The notes under the pieces are model-generated. The model did not search any database and was not told where the DNA came from. It saw only the letters and a list, made by a program, of their open reading frames with translations. From Salminus brasiliensis (Eukaryota; Chordata; Actinopteri; Characiformes; Bryconidae), in contig NC_132894.1 of NCBI RefSeq assembly GCF_030463535.1, positions 13,227,433 to 13,291,432 on the forward strand: 64,000 nt of DNA. The letters run 5' to 3'. Both the position numbers and the translations under genes were made by a program. Below are positions 48,301-59,601 of the stretch, piece after piece (position 1 is the stretch's first letter; each line of letters starts with the position of its first letter).

Positions 48301-51300
48301 GCTTCACTTTATTCACTGTGGTGGTGTACAGAGGCAAACTTATGAAAAAGGTGTCACAAATACTATGTGGTACTGAATATTTTTATTTCCTTTAGGGTTT
48401 ACCAGGCATTCCAGGAGCAAAGGGCCACAGTGGGCAGAAGGTAGGTGGTCAAGTTTGATTTGACTGTGTTTTCAGCCACACTTGGTATCACTATTTATCT
48501 CTATACACAGTGATACCAAGTGTGTATGGGAGCATATAAGAGTATGTATTTGTTAACCTGTAATAGCATGAAAGCTGCCTGTCCATCTACTGTAGGGAAA
48601 CGCTGGCGATCCAGGTGTGGCTGGACCAATTGGGAACAATGGAAAAACAGTAAGTGCAGTCGACCAAGTATTTTACTCGAACAAATTGACAGACGGATGA
48701 ACATGAATTAATGATTGTGGTGATTATGCATTATTAGAAATTGAAAAGAAATTGAAAATGACTTATGTCACAATTATGTGTTTGTTATTATGTTTCATTA
48801 TTGTGTGGTGGTTTCCTCAACTGTTAACTTAACTGATTCTGTGTTGCTTGGTTTATTGTAGGGTGAACGTGGAGAACAGGGGGAGGTGGGACCAGTAGGA
48901 CCAAGAGGTGGGCCAGTGAGTATGCTTCCATATAGACATCACTCTTAACAACAGACATAGGAACACCACTCAAATAATAAACTGTCTTTGCTCTTTCTTT
49001 GTTTCTGCTCCTCCATCTCTTTTTATTTACCCGCTCTCTCTATCTGTAGGGAGAGAGGGGAGAGAGAGGTCCAGATGGCCCTCGTGGGCAGCCAGGTTCA
49101 AGAGTGAGTAACCAGTAACTCCACTATTTCCACTATCCAGTATTTCCACTATCACGTCTGGTCCAAAATTCTTCTTTTAAGCTTTGTTCATTCCTCATTG
49201 CTCATCGAGTCTTCTGTTCTCTCTGCTGACACTTTCAACATTCTCATTAGGGGCCTGTACCGAAGTTTCTGTGAAGCTGCTTTCTGACGATGTGTTATAA
49301 GAAGCATTATATAAATATTAAGTGAAGAAGATAATTACAAAGACAAGGAATTGGGGCAGGGACATTGAATTGTTAGACAATTATCATGGAGGAATACATT
49401 ATGTGTCCAAATGTTTGAGGGTGTCCATGATAACTGTCTAACATTCCAATGTCCCTGCCCCAATTTGGACATTCAGACATCCAGACATAATTTGCTTTGT
49501 CCTTCTTCTTCCTTCAAATGAACAAGTTCATCAACTTCAAGTTGCGCTGATTGCTGACATAGATGTGCAAATGCACACACATAGCTTGTCTAGTCCCTGT
49601 GGCGAAGTATTGCCAATAGAATAGGACTCTCTAGAGCATACAAACATGAACCTATTGGCACCATGTTTAATGTTAGGGGATTTTCCAACATCCTGACCTC
49701 CAATGCTCCAAAATCTAGGAGAAATCCTTCTTCCCTGAACAGTAGAGACAGTTACAGGTGTCCCAATATGTTTGTCCATATAGTATATATTAAATAAAGA
49801 ATTATCTATTTAGGTTTAGTTATGTTTGTGAGCTTGTAAGTTTAGTTTCATTCTGTATTTATTAAAAATTGTACAGTGATAGTGTTGCCCACCGAATTTG
49901 GCTCACGTTAGTTTAGGTTTAGCTTTGGCAGATTGCTAACATGCATGTCTACAAAATCTGCCCACTAGAAGCATGAAACTTGTCCAGAACGCATGTCCAA
50001 ACATTAACATTTTAAATAGTGTAAGATTAAGCAGTTTGTCATAAGCAGTAGTTCATCTAACTGTTGAAATATGTTATTTAGGTTTGTTGGGAAATTGTGA
50101 AACATTCAGATAATGAAATTGTTTCTGGTTACCGTAGCAACCCTGCAGCTAATAAAAGACTACTGTCTTATCTCTCTTGCCATTAGCAAGGAATTCCTCC
50201 AAGTCTGGGACATTGTAGTATTATACAGTTAATATGTTAAACACCAAATACAACAATTAGAAACATGTTAGTCTTGGTCCGTATTCTCCTGTACTGTTTG
50301 CACAGTCCTCCACAGAGGATCTGTTCTCTGGTCCAAATTGTAATGAAATCTTCTTATAACGAGCCTGACTGCTGTACTACAGTGATCTGCTGGTAAAGGG
50401 GCATGAATAGGCTGTTGTTATTGAGGCCTAGGCGCTCAGGAGTATTTTCTTTGGTAAGGGGATATTCTGAGTAGGAAGGGGGTCTGAAAGAGCCCTCTGT
50501 TCTGCAGGAATTCCTCAAACCAGCCAAGCCAAGGGCATCAGGCAATCAGCACCCCACATCCATACACACCTAAAGACATCCACGCCCAGTACCCTCTCTC
50601 ATGAAGCCGTGGTGTGTTTTTTTTTTTGTTTTTTTTTTTGAGAAAATGCGGTTTGTAAGTTTGCAAGTTAACAGGCATAAATGTGTGTGTCTGTGTGTGT
50701 GTTTATGTACTCTACAGGGGCCTAAAGGAAATCTCGGCCTACCTGGTCTTCCAGGCCCAGCTGGTTTCTCTGGTCAGAAAGGCGACAGGGTGAGACATGG
50801 AATTTTGTAGTAACGAAAAAAGGAATTGGGAGTAACATTAGAAACCACATAGCTCAGTAGTAATAGGCGTAATATCTGGCCATGTTAATCCTAATACTAT
50901 GATAAAAGTGTCCACACTGGCAGATTGGCTTTGATGTTCAGGTGCCATTGATCATCCATCTCTGCTTTTTTGGAGGAAAAATTACATAATATGCCAACAA
51001 GAAAATACAACTAATGATCAGCAAGGAGTGAGGAAGTTCGGGTGATGTCGTAGACAACTCAATCACCAGATCTACATACCACTGAAAACTAAAAACTTGT
51101 GTAACTGTGTTGGGAAATAAGTGAAGAAGGAAGGTCCAACAATTATAGAAGGTCTGCAGGCTGGAGTGAAGAATGTTTGGAAAGCAGTACATTTACATAA
51201 TTCTTTAGAAAACTTTATGGAAATATATGGTGTAGTGGTATGAGGCAGTCATCAAAGCTAGAGGAGGACCTACAGAATACTAACTCTCAGTCTGGGTTTT

Positions 51301-54300
51301 TTTAATTCATTTCATACTTGTTGTATAAAGGGGCTTTAGAATGTTAATGTTTTAGTCATATAAGTAGTCAGTTGTTCCCAGTCCAAATGCTGGTCTTTCC
51401 TGCATATTTTAGCATTTAGCCTGTAGCATAAGAGATCCTGAAGACTGGATTTGTGAATCGCTAGTCTATACAGGATTTACAATGCAAGTGGAAACAGTCA
51501 GAACAGACATCAGAACTCTGTAAATAGTTATGACCAACTATATAAAAGCTATGGAGTAGTAATATCTTGAGTAAGGAAAGGTCATGAACCTTTTTTAAAC
51601 CATGTTTAATCAATGTTTTTATTTTTTTCCAGGGTGCAGTTGGACTCACAGGTCCAAAAGGCGAGCAGGTAAGGTATCCTGCAATTTTGCAGCTTAGTTA
51701 CTGGATTTAAAATGTAGTTGTATAATTCATCACATCTCGTCTGATCGCTGATAATTCCCTTTATTTGCTTAGGGAGCACCTGGTGAGGAGGGAACCCCAG
51801 GAGAGAAAGGAGACGTGGTATGTAACAAACCTCACACTTACTTTATTTGACTGCCACAGTGGAGGGCAATGTTGTTATCCCCTACACCACCCAACAATTT
51901 GAATGCAGTGATCATAGGTTTTATGCTTATTAAATGCTGTGTTTGCTTGTTATGATAGGATTTGAGTTAAGCATGAATTCTATAAAAACACTGATGCTAA
52001 TAGCTAGTGTTTGAGGTAGGATAGTAACCTTTAATGGTCTGCTCCACTCTTTCTTGTAGGGTGATGAGGGAGAACCAGGCGAGAAAGGATCGGTGAGTGT
52101 GGCCTCTGGTCTCATATTTGTATATATTATAAAATAAATCCAAATTGTCCTCAGAATTAATTAACTTGAATTGTGGTGTAATTTCAGGAAAATGTAGAAT
52201 CCTAACCAAATCAAATAACGTAATCTGAAATCTACACCTATATTTAATATAAATAAACTTCAGTTCAGTTAGACTAGGTTTGGACTGTTAATGGATAGTT
52301 CCTCATTTTGGATGTGCTGTTGTCCAGACAGGAAAACCAGGTGATGCAGGAAACAAAGGGGCAGAGGGAGCACGTGGACAGCAGGGACTAGAGGGCCCAC
52401 CCGGTGAACCAGGGCCTAGAGGCATGCAGGGAGACCGTGGGACACTTGGCTTGCCTGGGATACAAGGACAACCGGTAGGTTCTTTACTGCAGTAGTTTCA
52501 GCTTTACTTCTGGTGACCCAGTGCCTTGGCCATTTTCAAGAGTTCCCTAACACAGAACTGATCCAGCTCATGAACATCTTTATAAATAATCTATTCAGAG
52601 GACTGGGCTTCATAAATACTCTATTCTTCCAGGACTAGGCTTTAGGACCCCTGACTTACTCTGAACACAACATGTAGTTTAAGTCAGAGTTTATGAAATC
52701 AGTCCTTGAGCTCCACCAGATGCTTCTTGTTTTTGCTGTAACTCAAAAACTAGCAGTCCTGTAACAGGTGTTCAGTGAGAACATCTCATATCTTTAATTG
52801 TGTGCCCTTGTACTTGAAAGCAGTGCTTGAAAACGTTATCACAGTGCAAACTTGTGACAGTGTGGATCATGAAGAACTGGCAGTAATAGAGAACAGCAGA
52901 TTTCCAACAACCAACACCACTCCACGGCCCACTCCAGCCTACTTCATGTTCATATTCTTGTTAGAATATTAAGAATCAACTTAAATTGAATCGTGGGCTG
53001 AGTGAGTTGTTATACCCCTAGCTATCGTTTCCTTTCCTTGCATCTTTTCATCATATTTTGGCTCTACTCCCTGAGAACCTTCCGAGGAATGATGCAATGA
53101 TAATATATGAGGATGGAGGAATCAGCGCCAAATGAGATGCTCTTCACTCACTCATCACTCTCATCATCTGTTATTAGGCTTCACAGAACACTGTTTTATC
53201 TTCTTGTCAGCTGGCTTGTCATGTTGGTATGTTAATTAAATTTTTTTAATCAACCACATCAAAAATGTTATTATTTTCATGATGCTTTTACTGTATCGTT
53301 CCATTAATGGTAACCATCCAAAGAGGTGGAAAAATTGCACCATCGGCCTACTGCATGGCTAAAAAATTTCTTCCATGTAATGTGTCCCATGTTATCCTCC
53401 AAATGCAGGCAAAAAGTAATACCTCCTCCTAATTTCCTATATTCTACACGTTTGTATGTATGTATTTGTTTGAGGTCCACTTACAATGTTTGTGTGTTTT
53501 AATGTACCAAAACAGTCATACTTTATTGCTTAGAATTGAAGCAGGGTTGTTCTTGTTACTGTATATTTATTGTACCTTCAAGACTGATGTGAAAATCACC
53601 TCTTGTTACCTGCACTGTTGTGCCTTAAAAGTAAGTCCAAGTACTATACCATAAACAATCCTTGGATCTGCAGTCTGAATAACAAGGTCTGAACTACGCT
53701 CTTTAAAAAAAGTCCTTCAATAATTCTATGCCAGCTCAATTTAAATTGACCATGCCTAAATGGTTATTTTTCAAGAACCTATTGCCACCATGCTTAATTC
53801 CAGGTGTAGGCTAGAGGGGTATAAAGCTCCCCAGCATTCAGCTTTGGAGTTCTCAGGTGTTCTTTGGAGTGATGACTGGTGCTTCATCCAAAACGTTTGG
53901 GATGAGTTGGGAAGTTAGGGATGAGGTAGGGTGGTGATCGTCCAATATCCTGACCTCACTAATGATCTTGTCACTGAATAAGCCTCACAGCAGTGCAAAA
54001 TCTAGAAGATAGACTTTCTGTACAGTAGAGACAGTTACTCCAACAAAAACAGGGTAAACTCTTGATTTCGGAAGAAACAATGAATGAGTCTCAATATTTT
54101 TGAGGATATAGTGTAAGAGCCCTTTACAAATGACTGATCAATTTTCGGGTCATGGGCTGGAGGACATAGGAGAAAGAAGAAAATCAGAGAACTTGAAATG
54201 AATCAGTCAGAGTGGTGAGATGCACACCATTTTCCTAATGATGTATTTCAGGAGTGTTAAAAGCTGGACAAGAGCAAAAATGTGAACTCTCTCCTGGGAT

Positions 54301-56288
54301 CCAAAGAACCGCGTTTAGAAACACCGGTTGAACATATAATCGATCTTTACATTCCAGTTAGATTCTGATTTGAACTGCAGGAACGGCCAATTCTGTGCTT
54401 CCGTTCTAAGCTCTTTACTTGGCCTACCATCAAGAATTTTGCTCATGTGGATCATGTGATTGTGTAGTCTCAGATTTGGGTCACTCTAAAGCCCTGTTGC
54501 AGTTCTCCTGCTCCACAGGCAGAAATGGATAAAATGGTGTAATGTGTCTCTGTGGTCTGTAGTGGAATTACAGCACTCCTTTTGCTCTCTTTCAGGGTCG
54601 TGGACCAACAGATCAACACATTAAGCAGGTCTGCATGAGGGTTTTGCAAGGTCAGTGTTGACATCTGGACATGTGAATTCATGCAGTAAATACAGCAGAA
54701 CTGTGCCAACAGGCCAGGTGATGGGGGTGACATAAGCCACTGTTAATTTGGGATTGACTAAAGTGTTGAACATGTTCTACCACAGAGCAGCTTGCTCAGC
54801 TTGCAGCCAGTCTGAGAAGGCCAGAGTCTGGCATCACCGGACTGCCAGGTCCTCCTGGTCCTCCTGGACCCACTGGATCTGCTGGACAAAACGGCTTTCC
54901 AGGACACCCTGGAGCCAGAGGGTTGCCAGGGCTTAAAGGACCTCCTGGGATGCTGGGACGTAAAGGACCTAAAGGTACAGAAGGAAACACAAATAAATGT
55001 TGCTTTGATTCCTTCAGTTCTGAGCCCAGGATGTATCATTTGTATAATGTGATTAATTGTAGATCTAGAATTAGACTGTTATTAACCCTAACAGACAACA
55101 GAACTGCATAATAGGACTTATAAGGCTGCACAATACGTTCAGGGCAACGGATGTGCATTTGAAATAAGCGTTATGTCAGCTCTATATGTTTATGTACATT
55201 TATATACATTAAGTTGTCATAAAAAGACTTGTATGGTTGTGAAAAAGTTAGGACACCACATGACATACAGACATTTGATCTTCATTTGAACAGTAATGAG
55301 TAATGAACTGCAGTTGCAGATGATTAGAACATCATTAAAGAGGAGGCTGTCTTAAGTAAAGTAAAAATCAGCCGTTCCACCGTCCACTAAAGAGCAGGAC
55401 TTGTGGAACTATGTGCTTTTAGCAGATGAATCTTTAGTCTTGATTATTGTTAAAACTTAGATCAAATGTCTAAATGTTAAGCCACAGTAAAAAAAAAAGA
55501 AAAAAGAAAAAAGGCAAAGGTTTTCATGGGATAATTGCATCACTTAGCTGTATATACACATTTATGAAGGTGTACTCAAACAGGTGTAAGTTATAATAAC
55601 TTTTTCTGAGATGAAATGGCAGACGTTAAAATATGCCTTTTTATTTAATATCTGTGTACATATTGTCAGTAATAAATGAAATGTTAGAAATGACTTTTAT
55701 GTTACAGCGATGATCATATTTGCATTTGAGACAAATAATGATATAATGCTTTAAATGACTACAGACATGCTTTAGGTCATCATTCAGTTCTTAGACATTG
55801 TGTGTATGTTATGATTCCTGTGTAATTGAGTTGTCCTGTCCTCATAAAGGTGACACAGGAGACAGAGGAGATAGAGGGCCTACAGTACAAGGACCTAAAG
55901 GAATACCTGGACCTCCAGGACTTCCAGGTGAGATTTACACTTCATTATGAGGTTGTTATGGGATTGTTTCTTGATTATCAGTGTCGAGCAATCACTGAAA
56001 CTAGCAATGTCAAGCCTACTCAGCCCGAAGCCCCTCACACTGACGCTTTGTATGTGCCCTTCTGTCTTCACCCTGTCATTCTCAGGTGCGCCTGGCCAGC
56101 CAGCATATGGCAGTGATGGTCGTGATGGTATGCGAGGGCCTCGTGGTGTACCCGGAACACCTGGAGTTCCAGGACCTCCCGGGCCTCCCGGCCTTAATGG
56201 ATACTGCGAGCCTTCTCAGTGTATCCTCCAGGCCGCCGCTGGAGTATCTGCCAAAGAGTCTAACATGAAGGGCCCAGACGACTTTTAA
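39400..56288 (+). CDS. col9a1: Collagen type IX alpha-1 chain, short form without NC4
   Basis: This is a FACIT collagen chain that coats cartilage collagen II fibrils. Thirty-two coding exons give 686 aa in frame. Start positions are 39400, 40001, 40279, 40405, 41858, 42429, 43000, 43430, 43575, 43734, 44133, 44316, 44918, 45651, 45792, 46498, 47262, 47401, 47553, 48396, 48596, 48862, 49050, 50718, 51633, 51773, 52060, 52328, 54596, 54786, 55850 and 56086 (to 56288). Exon 1 is a 25-aa signal peptide ending CSAQ, spliced straight to Gly-X-Y repeats. Most exons are 54 nt, the fibrillar-type module, starting with a Gly codon. Landmarks that separate it from COL9A2 and COL9A3 are NC3 [21 protein letters not shown]2 [18 protein letters not shown] and ASLRRPESG, and NC1 GYCEPSQC. 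Two required glycines are alanine in exon 18. Which fish paralogue this is cannot be decided here. Confidence 0.95.
41440..41550 (-). mobile_element. SINE-like relic in col9a1 intron 4
   Basis: On the minus strand, CAGAGCACTGGATTATTGAC followed by GGGATGTGGGTTTGATACCC resembles the A-box and B-box spacing of a decayed tRNA-derived SINE. The right half has diverged. Confidence 0.4.
41655..41800 (+). mobile_element. SINE-like relic in col9a1 intron 4
   Basis: TGGCCTGTTGGTGAAGTGGG and GGTTGCCATTTTGATCCCAT look like worn tRNA A and B boxes. They are followed by the AGCAAGGCACCTGCCC type of tail common in fish SINEs. Confidence 0.45.
45037..45556. mobile_element. Non-autonomous DNA transposon relic in col9a1 intron 13
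   Basis: About 520 bp is bounded by imperfect inverted ends: AAAAGCATTTGGACACC on the left and the complement of GGTGTCCACATGCTTTT on the right. The interior shares short patches (for example GTGTGGGCTAGAGTGATGTA) with the relic near 53.8 kb. This end type is common in fish mariner-like or related short elements. No coding frame remains. Confidence 0.65.
46690..47110. mobile_element. Probable dispersed-element relic in col9a1 intron 16
   Basis: Patches such as CAGAATATCCCACAAAGTTA and GCGGTTTGCGAGATGCTACC resemble a dispersed element I associate with fish genomes. I cannot define its ends or family. The overlapping open frames of about 100 codons on both strands look accidental. Confidence 0.35.
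47768..48350 (-). mobile_element. Decayed Tc1-like transposon fragment in col9a1 intron 19
   Basis: The left end carries CAAAGGTATTTGGACAAACT, a Tc1-type inverted terminal end. On the minus strand the frame 48012-47803 reads [12 protein letters not shown], then a stretch ending [14 protein letters not shown]. This matches the DPKHTAKA region and C-terminus of fish Tc1 transposases, with internal deletions. The rest of the transposase is missing or frameshifted. Confidence 0.8.
49215..49325 (+). mobile_element. SINE-like 3' end relic in col9a1 intron 23
   Basis: AGCTGCTTTCTGACGATGTG followed by AGCATTATATAAATATTAAG resembles the common fish retroposon tail that ends in a CGCTATACAAATAAA-type sequence. 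Confidence 0.45.
49349..49466. repeat. Long inverted repeat (hairpin) in col9a1 intron 23
   Basis: The left arm at about 49349-49389 (GGGGCAGGGACATTGAATTG, TTAGACAATTATCATGG) and the right arm at about 49424-49466 (CCATGATAACTGTCTAACAT, TCCAATGTCCCTGCCCC) are near-perfect reverse complements of about 41 bp around a ~35-bp loop. Confidence 0.85.
49590..49792. mobile_element. DNA transposon relic in col9a1 intron 23
   Basis: The segment ends with GGTGTCCCAATATGTTTGTC and CATATAGTATA, a terminal type common in short fish DNA elements. It shares GAACCTATTG.CACCATG, AACATCCTGACCTC-like and CAGTAGAGACAGTTAC patches with the relic at 53.75-54.1 kb, so both belong to one family. Confidence 0.6.
53745..54112. 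mobile_element. DNA transposon relic in col9a1 intron 28
   Basis: This is related to the relic at 49.6-49.8 kb, with GAACCTATTGCCACCATGCT, CAATATCCTGACCTCACTAA and ACAGTAGAGACAGTTACTCC. It ends with a degraded CTCAATATTTTTGAGGATAT terminus. No coding frame is left. It lies in the 2.1-kb intron before the NC2 exon. Confidence 0.55.
55236..55620. mobile_element. Possible DNA transposon relic in col9a1 intron 30
   Basis: TGTGAAAAAGTTAGGACACC at the left resembles the start of a common fish DNA element. The body is too decayed to name, and includes an A-rich stretch at 55488-55514. Confidence 0.35.
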
Positions 56289-56598
56289 AAGAACACATAA
56301 TTATATGTTGGCTGGAAACCAGAAGCTGCAGCCATGAGACGTTCAGAGACTAATGAAGAAGCCCTTCAACAACTGTGTAGTTCTTTGCCACCGTGACAGT
56401 GTGAATTGTGCAGATATAGCATTCAGTTCTGTTTTTATCTGTAGAGATATACCACGTAAGATTCTTTGCCTGGGAGACATTTACGTTCTGATAAATCAAG
56501 AGCTGTTTACAAAAGCTGACAACAGACAGTTCTGTACTATGACAAAGTGTCATAGCACATCTTCTCTAAAAGGTTTCTGAAGCTGAAGTGTCAAGCAA

Positions 56599-56604
56599 AA
56601 TAAA
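56599..56604 (+). promoter_or_regulatory. col9a1 poly(A) signal
   Basis: AATAAA lies 311 bp after the col9a1 stop, within the stretch CAAGCAAAATAAAACCAG. Confidence 0.6.
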
Positions 56605-56619
56605 ACCAGATGCTGTCCT

Positions 56620-57692
56620 CCATACTCAACTCATGTATAGTGACATTAGTCCTAATGAAGGTTTGTACATGAATTAAATGCATAGAACTAAATGTAAATA
56701 CAGTGACCTCAAAGTTAGTTGTACTTCATATTCCCAACATCTACACCGCCTTACTTCCAAGAACCAAAACTCAATGTAAATTTGTAACACCTAACTCTTA
56801 AATTACAGCACTGCATAAACTCTTTCATGGTTTTTTTTTTACCGGCGTATTAATTTCTTCTTCCAACTCCCCAACTGATGAAGCCATTCTACTATTGTGG
56901 AGTAACGTGTGTGGTTTGGTGCAATGAGGAGGCATGTTTAGAGAAGTAGCTACAACTTTTCTATCACTATTTATTTTATGAAGAGGTTCAATGTTACACA
57001 TACAATTGTGAAAAAGGGGTAAATAAATGATTTTGATAAAGCTCTGCATGTTCTTGTATGCGAAGAATGGAAGTGTAGGCATAAAAGCTGTCAAGTCCTC
57101 AGAGGCAATTGGCAGAGTCAACTCATGTTCTCAGTGTATTCTTTATTTCTTTAATGTACTCTGTCTCTCTCTCTCTCTCAAGTAAGTGAACAGTTACAAC
57201 TTCTTTCACTATACTAAAACACATACCCACTGATAGTATAAATAGCCAATCTAATAGTACACATTTCAAATACCGTACATAAATCAAGTATCCAAGTATT
57301 AAGTTACGCACATCAAATAAAAAGGCATACAAAATATCGCAGAGGTCCAGTTTGAAGCCAAAACACAAACATCACACTATTGACATGGCAGTAATTAGTA
57401 AACAAAGTTTGGATAAACAACACAAACTAGATCCCACACCTTCCGTATACACTTCTTCTCTCTCCAGTTCTTCTGTGTAATACATACATATATGTTGTTT
57501 TTTTTAAACTCGTGATTCTCCTGCCCGTACACGTGCCCGGCTTCCACATGTCATACTTACCCCCATGAAATGGCCTCTTTCCATGTTAATAAGGCATTTA
57601 AATATGACCCATGGGAAGGCAGGCATCTTAACGGACATAAGCAAAAATGACTAAATTAAATTATACTTTTTCTGATATTCCACAAATGTTAA

Positions 57693-57724
<32 letters not shown>

Positions 57725-58025
57725 AAAACCACAAACACGTTTTGTTTGGCAGAGAGCACTCCTGGGACAACTTGTCAAAAAAAATTGAAGACGCAACACA
57801 TTAGCATCCCTCGTTCATTTTTAACAAGCATACATAAGCACTCTAAACTTGCCAAACAGTGGCCACAATGTAAAACCCAGACAAAAAAGGGGATACGCAC
57901 AAGTGAATAAGATTCATTTCTTTAGCAGTGTTTTCACATGTTCACTAATTAAGAGAGGAAACTGCCAACATCAGAGAAACATCTGGATAGATAACGCTAC
58001 TCCAGCAGGGTTAATGTGCAAAGCT
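56620..58025 (-). other. Probable long 3' UTR of ptp4a1
   Basis: This interval between the col9a1 3' end and the ptp4a1 stop holds no gene I recognise. It contains a (CT)n tract near 57163-57180 and a (AAAAC)n tract at about 57690-57722. Minus-strand AATAAA candidates exist (plus-strand TTTATT, for example near 56970 and 57141). PTP4A genes usually have long 3' UTRs, so it is most simply read as that. Confidence 0.45.
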
Positions 58026-59601
58026 CTACTGGATACAGCAGTTGTTGCGATGACCATTCGAGTCTTTGAAGCGAAGACGCATCTTTGGACGATACTTCTC
58101 CAAGTAGAAGAGCTGCTTGCTGTTAAATGCTCCACGGCGCTTCCTGGGACATTTCAAAAGATACACACCACTGTGTTAATCTTTAAAATACAAACCATTC
58201 GCTTTTACCACAGACTGAACTTTTCATACTGCAGCAGCTGAAAGTTCATGGTTTTCTTCTTAAACAAGGAACTTGCCAGCTGTTAATAAGTGGTTCATAA
58301 AAAGGGTTAATAAGGGTTGTTGTAAATGGCTAGCATTGGAGGGAAAACAATTACTTACTGGCGAATAAACTGAACTGCATCTTCGTACTTCATTCCACAC
58401 TCGATCAAAGCAAGGGCAACCAAGACTGGGGCTCTGTGGAAGGAAAGTACATAGAGCACATATAGATTTGTCAACTCCCCCACATTAAAGATGTACACAC
58501 AAAAGCAGCCAACAAATCTGCCATATCTATGAATATAGGTCCAAGGCCATTAACAGAGGCTGCAGTCATGTATACAGCCTTGAAGAAAAAAATGTTAATG
58601 CTGATACAAGAATAAAAATAAACAATGAAATATAAATAAAATAATACAACCCCCTCGTCTGCAGTTAATTCTACTGATTTTGAGCCTTTAGTCCTACAAA
58701 GGGCATTTAGGGGAAAACTGTAAATGCAGACTGTTGAACTGAAAACTGACCTACTTACACTTATGTAATGGGAAACGGTACAATGTATTGTTTGGGATGA
58801 AAAACTGCTACTTCTACAAAACCCTTACCTTCCAAGGCCAGCTACACAGTGGACTGCAATGCAGCAGCCTGGCTCCTCCCTAAACTTAATCCTCAACAGA
58901 TTTAACCAGTCATCAACAATCTGGTTGGAAGGAGGAGCTCCATCATCAAATGGCCAGTCCTGCAAGATTTGAAAGGTATTTTAGTCTGAATACTTTCAGT
59001 AGGTTTCAGCTTTTATGTAGAACTGTTTATTCCATTTGTGCGACTCACCAGAACCTGAATGCCTTCTTTGGCCACCAGGTTAGCATCATATGTTGCTTCA
59101 CACACTCGGACGACTGTTGTGACACCATATTTCTTCAGTTCCTGTTCAAAAATAAATCCAATTAAATGTCTTTCAGATGCCCGCACGTGCGAAATGTAAC
59201 GTTTTATTCAAACATATTGCAGCAAAGGAAAGAAATTTCAATTGGATTGTCTAGTTTTACAAAATTATAATGGCTTTTTAGCTTTCTACACCATTACTAC
59301 AAATGTTCACAAGGGTACCAGTCCTTTAAACTGATACGGTTTGGAAGATATCCCTCCTAATCCCCAAGGCTACATGACACTCTTTTCTTAACGATAACTT
59401 CCAGACAGGTCAGAATTTAAGGGAAACCAGCAACATTTATAAACTCTTGAGTTATAGAGTATATAAAGACAAGTTGCACAGTATATAAAGGCTCACCTCA
59501 ATGAATTTATTTAGAGTGGCATTGGTGGGGTTGTGAGTGATGAGGAACCTCATGTTTTTATAGGTGATCTCCACAGGGGCAGGTCTATTCATACGAGCCA
59601 T
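58026..59601 (-). CDS. ptp4a1: Protein tyrosine phosphatase type IVA 1 (PRL-1)
   Basis: This is a small prenylated dual-specificity-type phosphatase, known to act at membranes and to bind CNNM magnesium transporters. Five coding exons, in transcript order: 59601-59497, 59141-59049, 58959-58829, 58433-58359 and 58143-58026. They give 173 aa, the exact length of human PTP4A1. The N-terminus [20 protein letters not shown] is PTP4A1-like. The general acid is Asp72 in DWPFDDG. The P-loop HCVAGLGR (residues 103-110) has catalytic Cys104 and Arg110, with the intron between exons 3 and 4 splitting the Arg110 codon. The C-terminus has a basic stretch ([11 protein letters not shown]) and the CAAX box CCIQ. 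All splice sites are GT-AG. A non-coding upstream exon may end at 61155 (donor GTAAGTA). The gene is convergent with col9a1. Confidence 0.97.

Noticed and set aside
54758-54990. Minus-strand proline/glycine-rich frame opposite the col9a1 NC2/COL1 exon
   Set aside because: It is the antisense of collagen Gly-Pro codons, which also reads as Gly/Pro-rich.
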